Program-made: the position numbers and the translations under genes
In this document: piece after piece, positions 50,760-58,230 of the stretch
How positions within the stretch are numbered: the stretch's first letter is position 1
Layout: the number at the start of each line of letters is the position of its first letter
Assembly (NCBI RefSeq): GCF_000176015.1
Contig: NZ_ACYY01000015.1
Span: 1-64,000, forward strand
Source of the DNA: Rhodobacter ferrooxidans
GTDB taxonomy: Bacteria; Pseudomonadota; Alphaproteobacteria; Rhodobacterales; Rhodobacteraceae
DNA: 64,000 nt
Direction of reading: 5' to 3'
Notes under the pieces: generated by a model
What the model was told of the DNA's origin: nothing
The model's database searches: none
What the model saw: only the letters and a program-made list of their open reading frames with translations

Positions 50760-52249
50760 TCGGCTTCCCGCAAGGGTTGAAGGGCGCCATAAGCGGCAAG
50801 GTAGCGCGCGTAGATCGGCGCGTAGGCGGCATGGCGGGCCATGTCGGGCTGGATGGTGCTGGTGACGCGCACCATGGCGGCGCAACCCGCATCAATGCTG
50901 GGGAAATGCCCCGCCCCCGTCGCGGCAAGGATGGCGGAGCCCAGGGCGCAGGCCTCGTGCTCCTCGGTCAGCTGCAAGGGCAGGCCCAGGGTGTCGGCAT
51001 GCACCTGCAACCAGAACGGCGAGCGCGTGGCGCCCCCGGCCACGACGATGCGTTTGGCCTGAAAAGCCGAACCAAAGCTTTCGACGATCAACCGCGTGCC
51101 GAAACAGATGCTTTCCACCAGCGCGCGATAGACATGCGCCGGGGTGTGTTTCAGCGTCAGCCCGGTGATGGCGCCCCGCGAAAGCGCGTCGGTATAAGGC
51201 GTGCGGTTGCCCTGAAAATGATCCAGCGCCAGCAGCCCTTCCGCCCCCGGCGGCAGCGCCTCGGCCTGCGCGTTCAGGGTCTCGAACGGCGTCGCGTCCG
51301 CAAAGTTGCGCTTGAACCAGGCGATCACCGAACCGGTGGAGGTCTGCCCGCCCTCGATGATCGGCCGCCCCGGATAGACGCAATCCATATAGGTGCCCCA
51401 GACCCCCTTGGCATGCACCGCGTGGCTCGCCACCCCCAGATGCAGATGCGACGAGCCGGTGATCATCGCCAATTCCCCGGGCTGCGTCACCCCCAGCCCG
51501 ATCATGCCGATGAAGGCATCCGCCCCGCCCTGCACCACCGGCGTGCCGGGCAGCAGGCCCAGATGGGCGGCGGCGCGGTCGGTCAAAGGCCCGATGACCT
51601 TGCCGGGCTCGACGATCTCGGTCGGCCATTTCTGCCGCAACGCGGTCAGCCCCAGCTTTGCCAGCATGCTGTCCGGCCAGCCGCCGTGATCGGTCTGATA
51701 ATGCCAGCGCATGGTGACATTGTTCAGCGAGGCCACCCAGCGCCCGGTCAGGCGCAGGTTCAGATAATCCTGATATTCCCCGATCTTGCGGGCCGCAGCG
51801 AATGTATCCGACTGGTGCCGCGCCAGCCACAAGGCCTTGGGCAGCATCCATTCCGGCGACACCGGCCCCGCGCCATTGCCGTTCAGCCGCAAGGCCGGAT
51901 CGCCGCAACCCGCCACCTCGGCCGCCTCGTGATGCGCCCGCACGTCCATCCACAGCAGCGCCGGGCGCAGCGGTTGCCCCGCATCGTCCAGCGCCACCAC
52001 GGTGCAAGAGGTGGTATCGGCAGCAATCGCACTGATCTGATCCGGCCCGACCCCCGCCGCCGCCATCGCCTCGCGCACCGCAACGCCTGCGGCATGCCAC
52101 CAGTCGGCGGGGTTCTGCTCGGCCCGGCCCGGTTCCGGGAAAGTGGTCTGGTAAGCCCCCTTGCCAACGCCACGCGACCGCCCCGAAAGGTCGAACACAT
52201 GCGCCCGCAGGCTTTCGGTGCCGCCGTCGATGCCGATCACATAGGCCAT
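50756..52249 (-). CDS. FGGY-family carbohydrate kinase
   Basis: A 497-aa sugar kinase. The N-terminal phosphate-binding motif is VIGIDGGTESLRAHVFD, then EQNPADWWHAAGVAVREA. The C-terminal half carries GADAFIGMIGLGVTQPGE, MITGSSHLHLG and the FGGY-type signature VVAGGATRSPFWLQVHADTLGLPL. It is nearest to ribulokinase/LsrK-like members; the substrate cannot be read from sequence. GGGGAGGGG before the ATG supports the start at 52249. It is the first gene of the minus-strand array and faces a SorC-type regulator. Confidence 0.9.
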   Translation of the reverse strand: MAYVIGIDGGTESLRAHVFDLSGRSRGVGKGAYQTTFPEPGRAEQNPADWWHAAGVAVREAMAAAGVGPDQISAIAADTTSCTVVALDDAGQPLRPALLWMDVRAHHEAAEVAGCGDPALRLNGNGAGPVSPEWMLPKALWLARHQSDTFAAARKIGEYQDYLNLRLTGRWVASLNNVTMRWHYQTDHGGWPDSMLAKLGLTALRQKWPTEIVEPGKVIGPLTDRAAAHLGLLPGTPVVQGGADAFIGMIGLGVTQPGELAMITGSSHLHLGVASHAVHAKGVWGTYMDCVYPGRPIIEGGQTSTGSVIAWFKRNFADATPFETLNAQAEALPPGAEGLLALDHFQGNRTPYTDALSRGAITGLTLKHTPAHVYRALVESICFGTRLIVESFGSAFQAKRIVVAGGATRSPFWLQVHADTLGLPLQLTEEHEACALGSAILAATGAGHFPSIDAGCAAMVRVTSTIQPDMARHAAYAPIYARYLAAYGALQPLREAE

Positions 52250-52269
52250 TGCCCCTCCCCAAGGTGCAC

Positions 52270-52319
52270 ATTGCTGCGCCTGCAATGCCGCGCCGCAATA
52301 TCTGTGCAACGCCTGCACA
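52270..52319. promoter_or_regulatory. Two palindromes, candidate operators of the SorC-type regulator
   Basis: ATTGC-N7-GCAAT (52270-52286) and TGTGCA-N5-TGCACA (52303-52319) are perfect inverted repeats in the 147-bp divergent region between the kinase and the regulator. Their centres are 33 bp apart, about three DNA turns. Dimeric or tetrameric SorC/LsrR-type repressors bind this kind of paired site. Confidence 0.6.
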
Positions 52320-52332
52320 TTTGTTATGGCCG

Positions 52333-52361
52333 TTGACGCAAGGCCGCGTCAAGCGTTTAGT
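52333..52361 (+). promoter_or_regulatory. Putative promoter of the SorC-type regulator gene
   Basis: TTGACG (52333-52338) and TTTAGT (52356-52361) are 17 bp apart, 35 bp before the regulator start. The palindromic sites lie just upstream, so autoregulation is possible. Confidence 0.45.
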
Positions 52362-52396
52362 CGCGTCCAAGACCCCTGCAGGAAAACCCCCGCCCG

Positions 52397-53362
52397 ATGC
52401 CGCAACCCAGCGATGAAACCGACGATCTGGTGCAGGCCGCCTGGCTGTATCATGTCGGCCAGATGAGCCAGGAAGAGGTCAGCCGCCGCTTGGGCATCTC
52501 GCGGTTCAAGGTGCTGCGGCTGCTGGCCGAGGCGCGCGAACGCGGCCTGATCCGGGTCAGTCTGGAGCATGAGACCACCGGCACCCTGGCGCTGGCCGAT
52601 ACCCTGACCAACCGCTTTGCGCTGACCGAGGCGCAGGTGGCACCGATGCCGGGTGGCGGTCTTGACGCCGGTTACGCCCGCCGCGCCGTGGGCATCGTGG
52701 CCGCGGCCTACCTGGCGCGGATCGGCCGGGGTGATGCGGCGCTGACCATCGGCCTTGGCTGGGGACGTTCGGTCGCCGCGATGGCGCAGGCGCTGACCGG
52801 GCTGCACAACCCGAACCTGTGTTTCGTGTCGCTGATGGGGTCGATGACCCGCACCTCGGATACCGGCCCGTTCGACGTTTGCGCCCGCCTTGCCGCGCTG
52901 ACCGGCGGCACCGCGATGTTCCTGCCAGCACCTTTCCTGACCGACAGCGAGGCCGATTGTGCCGTGGTGCTGCGTCAGCGGCTGGTGCGCGAGGCTTTGG
53001 CGGTGGCCCGTGCCGCGCAATACGCCATCATCAGCGTCGGTGAATGTTCGCCCGAGGCCTTGCTGCAAACCAGCGGCATCCTCAGCCCCGCCGAGGTGCA
53101 GGCCCTGCGCGCGGCGGGGGCGGTGGCCGACAGCACCGGCAAGTTCTTCCGCGACGATGGCTCGCTTGCCGATACCGACCTGAACCTGCGGGCACCCTCG
53201 ATCGGGCTGGACGACCTGCAACGCGCCGATGTCACCCTGCTGGCAGCGGGGGCCGAGAAAGCCCGCGCCACACGGGCGGTGCTACGGGCGGGCTTTGTCA
53301 ACCGGCTGATCTGCGATGAAGGGCTGGCAAAGGCGCTGCTGGCGCTTGATGCGAAAGGTTAG
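52397..53362 (+). CDS. SorC/LsrR-family transcriptional regulator
   Basis: A 321-aa regulator. An N-terminal HTH (WLYHVGQMSQEEVSRRLGISRFKVLRLL, about residues 16-43) is followed by the sugar-phosphate-binding domain with GLGWGRSVAAMA and LNLRAPSIGLDDL. Members of this family (SorC, DeoR-like, LsrR) are released by phosphorylated sugars, which would suit the kinase next door making the inducer. It is divergent from the array and probably controls it. Confidence 0.92.
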   Translation: MPQPSDETDDLVQAAWLYHVGQMSQEEVSRRLGISRFKVLRLLAEARERGLIRVSLEHETTGTLALADTLTNRFALTEAQVAPMPGGGLDAGYARRAVGIVAAAYLARIGRGDAALTIGLGWGRSVAAMAQALTGLHNPNLCFVSLMGSMTRTSDTGPFDVCARLAALTGGTAMFLPAPFLTDSEADCAVVLRQRLVREALAVARAAQYAIISVGECSPEALLQTSGILSPAEVQALRAAGAVADSTGKFFRDDGSLADTDLNLRAPSIGLDDLQRADVTLLAAGAEKARATRAVLRAGFVNRLICDEGLAKALLALDAKG

Positions 53363-53385
53363 CTTCGGCCTTCAGGATATTGTTT

Positions 53386-54390
53386 TCAGGCGTCTATCTG
53401 CCGAAGCTCCGGCAGGAACGCCATCAGCATGACCGGCAGTTGATCCCGCCCCGGCCCAGATGCGATCACCACCACGCGGGTGTCGGAAACCCCTTCGGGC
53501 CATGCCTCCAGCGACCGTGGCGGGCTCATCAGGTGCTGCACCACGTGATAGACGCTGGGCGAAGCCTGCCCGGTCAGCCGCACGATGGCCTTCAGCCGCA
53601 ACAGGTCCGGCCCGAAGCTGTGCTGCATCGCACCAATGGCCATTTCGATCACCCGCGACTCCAGCGGCTTGTCGGTGGTGAAGCCGAAGGCCGAGATCGA
53701 ATCGCCGTGGCGATTGACGTTGTGAGGATGGTGATGGTGATGCGGCACGAACCGCAGCCAATCCTGCACCGCAGGCGGCTTGCCCGCAGGGTCGAAGGCC
53801 GCCAGCGAGAACACATCCTCCACCGCAACGGCATCCGCCAGCATCACCCGCGCATTCGGCGCCAGTGCTGCCAGCCGCTCGGCCAGATCGGCAGGCTCTG
53901 CCAGATCGGTTTTCGAGATCACCAGCAGGTCCGCCACCCCGACTTGCCGCAGCGCCTCGGGAAAGCGGTCCAGCGTCTCGGCAACCGAGGCCGCATCGAC
54001 CACCGTCACCACGCCGTTCAGCGTGAAGGCCCCGAGCATGATGTCGTTGGCCATGAAGGCCTGCATCACCGGCGCCGGGTCTGCCAGCCCGGTGGTCTCG
54101 ATCACCACGCGTGAGAAGCGCGGTCCAACACCCTGATCCGACTCGTCTTTCAGCCGCAGCAGGGTCAGGCGCACATCACCCGAAACCGTGCAGCACAGAC
54201 AGCCGGTAGAGGTCGCAAAGGCCCGCTCGTCGCCGCCCTGCACCAGCCCGCCGTCGATATCAACGCTGCCGAATTCGTTGACGATCACCGCGGTGTCGCC
54301 AAAACCGGGCTGCGCCATCAGCCTGTTCAGCAGCGTGGTTTTCCCGGCGCCCAGAAAGCCGGTGAGGATGGTCACGGGGATGCGGGTCAT
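53386..54390 (-). CDS. CobW-family GTPase (second paralogue, after cobQ)
   Basis: A 334-aa COG0523 GTPase. Walker A GFLGAGKTTLLN is near the N-terminus, the metal-binding CXCC is in STGCLCCTVSGDVR, and NKxD is SKTDLAEPADL. A His cluster (VPHHHHHPHNVNRH) lies in the linker before the CobW C-terminal domain. These proteins deliver metals (Co, Zn and others). It is 17 bp after cobQ on the minus strand, so a role in cobalt supply is plausible. A paralogue lies in the plus-strand cob operon at 57.2 kb. Confidence 0.9.
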   Translation of the reverse strand: MTRIPVTILTGFLGAGKTTLLNRLMAQPGFGDTAVIVNEFGSVDIDGGLVQGGDERAFATSTGCLCCTVSGDVRLTLLRLKDESDQGVGPRFSRVVIETTGLADPAPVMQAFMANDIMLGAFTLNGVVTVVDAASVAETLDRFPEALRQVGVADLLVISKTDLAEPADLAERLAALAPNARVMLADAVAVEDVFSLAAFDPAGKPPAVQDWLRFVPHHHHHPHNVNRHGDSISAFGFTTDKPLESRVIEMAIGAMQHSFGPDLLRLKAIVRLTGQASPSVYHVVQHLMSPPRSLEAWPEGVSDTRVVVIASGPGRDQLPVMLMAFLPELRQIDA

Positions 54391-54406
54391 CGCGGTTTTC
54401 CTTGTT

Positions 54407-55861
54407 TCAGCGCGCCAGGGCCAGCAGGCCCGGCACGTCCAGATGCGCCTCCAGATGGGCGGCCAGCGCGTCCAGCGTCGCCTCGACCCCGGCACTGTAG
54501 GCCAGGCCAGACGGCTGCGCCCCCAACTGCCGCAGAAAGGCGCTGCGAAAGCCGTCCTGCGCGAACATGCCGTGCAGATAGCTGCCGATGATCCGGCCAT
54601 CAAGGCTGCAAGCCCCCTCAGGGGCACCTGCGACATGGGCAAAGGGCCGCGCACGGGCCGGGCCTTCGGTGCGACCGATATGGATCTCATAACCCTCCAT
54701 CGCCGTGCCCGTGGCCGCATGCACCGCTTGCGTGCGGGTCAGCCGCTTGTCGGGCGTCATCAGCGTCTCCACCTCCAGCAAGCCAAGGCCCGGGGTTTCG
54801 CCCGGCGCACCCTCCAGCCCTTGCGGGTCGCGGATGACCTGCCCCAGCATCTGGTAGCCGCCACAGATGCCCAGCACCTGCCCGCCACGCCGCACGTGTG
54901 CTGCAAGATCAATGTCCCAGCCCTGCGCCCGCAGGTAGGCCAGATCGCCGCGAGTGGATTTGCTGCCCGGAATGATCACCAGATCGGTATCGCCGGGAAT
55001 CGCCTGCCCGGCGCCGATCATCCGCAAACTGACCCCCGGTTCCTGCGCCAGCGGGTCGAGATCGTCGAAATTGGCAATCCGCGACAGCGCCAGACAGGCC
55101 ACCTTGAAAGCACCGCTGCCACCACCCTTCGGCAGGTCCAGCGCATCCTCGGCAGGCAGGCGCGAGGCGGCGTCAAAGAACGGCAGCACGCCGAAACCAT
55201 GCCAGCCGGTCTGCGCCGCGATCAGCCGATAGCCCTCATCAAACAGACGAGGATCTCCGCGGAACTTGTTGATCAGAAAGCCTGAAATCATCGCGGCATC
55301 CAAAGGGTCCAGCACTACCTTGGTGCCCACCATCTGCGCGATCACTCCGCCACGGTCGATGTCGCCCACCAGCATCACCGGGCAATCGGCGGCGCGGGCA
55401 AAGCCCATGTTGGCAATGTCACCGGCGCGCAGGTTGACCTCGGCAGGCGACCCCGCGCCTTCAACGACCACCAGATCCACCCCCGCCTTCAGCCGCGCGA
55501 AACTGTCCAGCACCGGCGCCATCAGGCTGGGCTTCAGTGCCGCATAGTCGCGCGCCTTCACCGTGGCCAACCGCCGCCCCTGCACCACCACCTGCGCGCC
55601 CATCTCGGATTCAGGCTTCAGCAGCACCGGGTTCATGTCGGTATGCGGCGCCAGCCCGCAGGCCAAAGCCTGCAACGCCTGCGCCCGACCGATCTCGCCA
55701 CCATCCGCCGTCACCGCGGCATTGTTCGACATGTTCTGCGGCTTGAACGGCGCCACTTGCAAGCCACGCACCTTAGCTGCGCGGCACAACCCAGCCACCA
55801 GCAAGGATTTTCCGACATTCGACCCGGCGCCCTGGATCATCAGCGCCTTGCCGCCGGGCAT
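54407..55861 (-). CDS. cobQ: Cobyric acid synthase
   Basis: A 484-aa enzyme that amidates four side chains of adenosylcobyrinate a,c-diamide. The N-terminal synthetase domain has [19 protein letters not shown] and [14 protein letters not shown]. The C-terminal class I glutaminase domain has the nucleophile in [12 protein letters not shown] and the His in GSYLHGMFA. The start overlaps the cobO stop (ATGA). Confidence 0.97.
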   Translation of the reverse strand: MPGGKALMIQGAGSNVGKSLLVAGLCRAAKVRGLQVAPFKPQNMSNNAAVTADGGEIGRAQALQALACGLAPHTDMNPVLLKPESEMGAQVVVQGRRLATVKARDYAALKPSLMAPVLDSFARLKAGVDLVVVEGAGSPAEVNLRAGDIANMGFARAADCPVMLVGDIDRGGVIAQMVGTKVVLDPLDAAMISGFLINKFRGDPRLFDEGYRLIAAQTGWHGFGVLPFFDAASRLPAEDALDLPKGGGSGAFKVACLALSRIANFDDLDPLAQEPGVSLRMIGAGQAIPGDTDLVIIPGSKSTRGDLAYLRAQGWDIDLAAHVRRGGQVLGICGGYQMLGQVIRDPQGLEGAPGETPGLGLLEVETLMTPDKRLTRTQAVHAATGTAMEGYEIHIGRTEGPARARPFAHVAGAPEGACSLDGRIIGSYLHGMFAQDGFRSAFLRQLGAQPSGLAYSAGVEATLDALAAHLEAHLDVPGLLALAR

Positions 55862-56499
55862 CAGAACTCCACCCCCTTCTGCGCCTTGATGCCCGATCGG
55901 AACGGATGCTTCAGCAGCGTCATCTCGGTGGCAAGGTCGGCCAGTTCGATCAACGCCTCGGGCGCATTGCGCCCGGTCAGCACCACATGGGTCAGCGGCG
56001 GTTTCTCCTCGCGCAGGAACCGCACCACCTCGGCCACGTCCAGATAGTCATAGCGCAGGGCGATGTTGATCTCGTCCAGCAGCACGAAGCGGATCGTGGG
56101 GTCCAGGATCAGCGCCTTGGCCTTCGCCCACCCCGCCTGCGCCGCCGCGATATCGCGGGCGCGGTCCTGGGTTTCCCAGGTAAACCCCTCGCCCATGGCG
56201 TGAAACTGGCACAGATCCGCGAAATGCGCCTCGATCAGCCGCCGCTCGCCGGTGTCCCAGGCGCCCTTGATGAACTGCACCACGGCGCAGGGCATCTGAT
56301 GCGCGATGCAGCGCAGAATCATCCCGAAGCCCGAGGACGACTTGCCCTTGCCCGCCCCGGTCAGCACGATCACCAGGCCCTTTTCGCCCTCCTTAGTCGC
56401 CATGATCTTGTCGCGCGCGGCTTTTTTCTTGGCCATCTTGCTGGCGTGACGCGCCTCAAGGCTGATCGCGGCGGGGGGCGTGTCGCTGGTGTCTGGCAT
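55861..56499 (-). CDS. cobO: Cob(I)yrinic acid a,c-diamide adenosyltransferase
   Basis: A 212-aa CobA/CobO-type adenosyltransferase that attaches the upper adenosyl ligand. The P-loop is in [15 protein letters not shown], with [11 protein letters not shown] and [14 protein letters not shown] further on. GAGGAAC precedes the ATG at 56499. It diverges from the riboswitch-controlled plus operon; only 48 bp separate its start from the riboswitch. Confidence 0.96.
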   Translation of the reverse strand: MPDTSDTPPAAISLEARHASKMAKKKAARDKIMATKEGEKGLVIVLTGAGKGKSSSGFGMILRCIAHQMPCAVVQFIKGAWDTGERRLIEAHFADLCQFHAMGEGFTWETQDRARDIAAAQAGWAKAKALILDPTIRFVLLDEINIALRYDYLDVAEVVRFLREEKPPLTHVVLTGRNAPEALIELADLATEMTLLKHPFRSGIKAQKGVEF

Positions 56500-56547
56500 A
56501 TGACGTTCCTCATCCTTGACATGGGCGGCAAGCTGCCTCAGGACAGG

Positions 56548-56740
56548 CGGCGCTGGTGCCTGTGGTATGACAGGCGAAGAGGGAATGCGACAGGGTTTGC
56601 GACCATGCGGGTCGGAAACGCGAAGCGCAGCCGCCCCCGCGACCGTGACCGGAGAGGCCCCGTTGCCACTGACCGCAAGGTTGGGAAGGCGGGGGCCGGG
56701 GGGAAACCCGCTCTGCAAGCCGGGAGACCTGCCAGCGCCG
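56548..56740 (+). promoter_or_regulatory. Cobalamin riboswitch
   Basis: The closing stem P1 is perfect: CGGCGCTG (56548-56555) with CAGCGCCG (56733-56740). Inside are the family landmarks in order: GGTGCC, AGAGGGAA, GCCGCCCCCGCGACCGTGA, GCCACTGACC, GGGAAGGCGG, and the B12-box-like GCCGGGAGACCTGCC. It precedes DUF1636-cobW-cobN-cobG-cobH-cobI, so adenosylcobalamin should reduce expression of this operon. Confidence 0.93.
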
Positions 56741-56832
56741 ATGTTTCACGGGCGGACGGGGTGTTCCGCGACCGGGTGGCAGCCATGGTTGCCTCTGGCG
56801 CTTTCCCCGTTCGGCCACAGCCGGATTGCGCG

Positions 56833-57189
56833 ATGCCAAGGGCCGTTCTGCATGTCTGCACCACCTGCCGCCGCGGCGACCCCGTAGAGGACGCCCCGCG
56901 CCCCGGTGCGCTGCTGCTGGCAGCATTGCAGGCGGAAGGCCTGCCCGAGGGGGTGGAGTTGCGCGGCGTCGAGTGTCTGTCGGCCTGTTCGAATGGCTGC
57001 GCCGTGGCGCTTTCGGCGGCGGGCAAGTGGTCCTATGTCTATGGCAACCTCGATCCCGTGTTGCACGCCCCCGCCATTCTTGAGGGTGCCGCCGCCTATG
57101 CGCAGGCCGCCGATGGGCTGGTGCCCTGGCGGCAACGCCCCGAAATTTTCCGCAAACAAAGCCTCGCCCGTATACCGCCACAGGAGTAA
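56833..57189 (+). CDS. DUF1636 metal-binding protein of the cobalamin operon
   Basis: A 118-aa thioredoxin-like/2Fe-2S-type protein. Cysteines lie in LHVCTTCRRGD and GVECLSACSNGCAVAL, followed by KWSYVYGNLDP; this is the DUF1636 pattern. DUF1636 genes often precede cobW. An in-frame ATG at 56785 is an alternative start, but MPRAVLHVCTTC is closer to the family. It is the first gene after the riboswitch and is 4 bp before cobW. Role unproven; cobalt handling or redox is a guess. Confidence 0.85.
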   Translation: MPRAVLHVCTTCRRGDPVEDAPRPGALLLAALQAEGLPEGVELRGVECLSACSNGCAVALSAAGKWSYVYGNLDPVLHAPAILEGAAAYAQAADGLVPWRQRPEIFRKQSLARIPPQE

Positions 57190-57193
57190 GCCC

Positions 57194-58228
57194 ATGACCA
57201 ACCTTGCAAAAATCCCCGTGACGGTGATCACCGGCTTTCTTGGTGCCGGCAAGACTACGCTGATCCGGCACCTGATGGCCAACCCGCAGGGCAAGCGGCT
57301 GGCGGTGCTGGTCAACGAGTTCGGCACGCTGGGGGTGGATGGCGACATCCTTAAATCCTGCGCCGATGCCAACTGCCCCGCCGAGAACATTGTGGAGCTT
57401 GCCAACGGCTGCATCTGCTGCACGGTGGCGGACGAGTTCATCCCGACAATTCAGGCGCTTATGGCGCTGCCTTCACGTCCCGACCACATCCTGATCGAAA
57501 CCTCTGGTCTGGCGCTGCCGAAGCCCTTGCTGAAGGCCTTCGACTGGCCCGCCATCCGCTCGCAGATCACCGTTGACGGGGTGATTGCGCTGGCCGATGC
57601 CGAGGCGGTGGCGGCGGGACGGTTTGCGCCGGACGTGGCGGCGGTGGATGCCCAGCGTTTGGCCGACCCCGGTCTGGACCATGAAACCCCGCTTTCGGAG
57701 GTGTTCGAGGATCAGATCGCCTGTGCCGATATCGTGCTGCTGTCCAAGGCTGACCTCGCGGGCGAGGCCGGCGTAGCCGCCGCCCGCGCGGTGATCGAGG
57801 CGGAAAGCCCGCGCCGCCTGCCGATTCTGGCGATGACCGATGGCATCATCGACCCGCGGCTGGTGCTGGGGTTGAACGCGGCGGCCGAGGATGACATTGC
57901 TTCGCGTCCCTCGCATCATGACGGACACGACGACCATGAGCATGACTATTTCCTGAGCGTTGTCATGGAATTGCCAGAGGTTGTTGACGTGGATGCCTTG
58001 CAGGTGGCGATCCAGCGACTGGCGCAGGAGCAGAAGATTTTGCGGGTGAAGGGCTATGTCGCGGTGGCGGGCAAGCCGATGCGGCTGCTGGTGCAGGCGG
58101 TCGGCGCCCGGGTGCGGGTGCAATACGACCGGCCCTGGGGCAGCGAGGCGCGGCAAACTCGGCTGGTGGTGATCGCTGAACAGGCCGACATCGACATTTC
58201 CGCGATCCGGGTTGTGCTGGAGGGCTGA
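57194..58228 (+). CDS. cobW: CobW, cobalamin-biosynthesis GTPase
   Basis: A 344-aa COG0523 GTPase: Walker A GFLGAGKTTLIRHLM, GGGVDGD-type switch region in FGTLGVDGDILKSC, CICC in ANGCICCTVADEF, and SKADL as the guanine motif. A His/Asp cluster (HHDGHDDHEHDY) lies before the C-terminal domain. CobW supplies Co(II) to the CobNST chelatase, and here it directly precedes cobN. CAGGAG before the ATG is a good ribosome-binding site. Confidence 0.95.
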   Translation: MTNLAKIPVTVITGFLGAGKTTLIRHLMANPQGKRLAVLVNEFGTLGVDGDILKSCADANCPAENIVELANGCICCTVADEFIPTIQALMALPSRPDHILIETSGLALPKPLLKAFDWPAIRSQITVDGVIALADAEAVAAGRFAPDVAAVDAQRLADPGLDHETPLSEVFEDQIACADIVLLSKADLAGEAGVAAARAVIEAESPRRLPILAMTDGIIDPRLVLGLNAAAEDDIASRPSHHDGHDDHEHDYFLSVVMELPEVVDVDALQVAIQRLAQEQKILRVKGYVAVAGKPMRLLVQAVGARVRVQYDRPWGSEARQTRLVVIAEQADIDISAIRVVLEG

Positions 58229-58230
58229 AC

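Noticed and set aside
50777-52336. 519-codon plus-strand frame opposite the FGGY kinase
   Set aside because: His/Gln/Arg-rich shadow; the kinase has both FGGY-type signatures and a ribosome-binding site.
56499-56740. Second cobalamin riboswitch on the minus strand for cobO
   Set aside because: The minus-strand reading shows no B12-box or closing stem leading to cobO; the landmarks are all on the plus strand.
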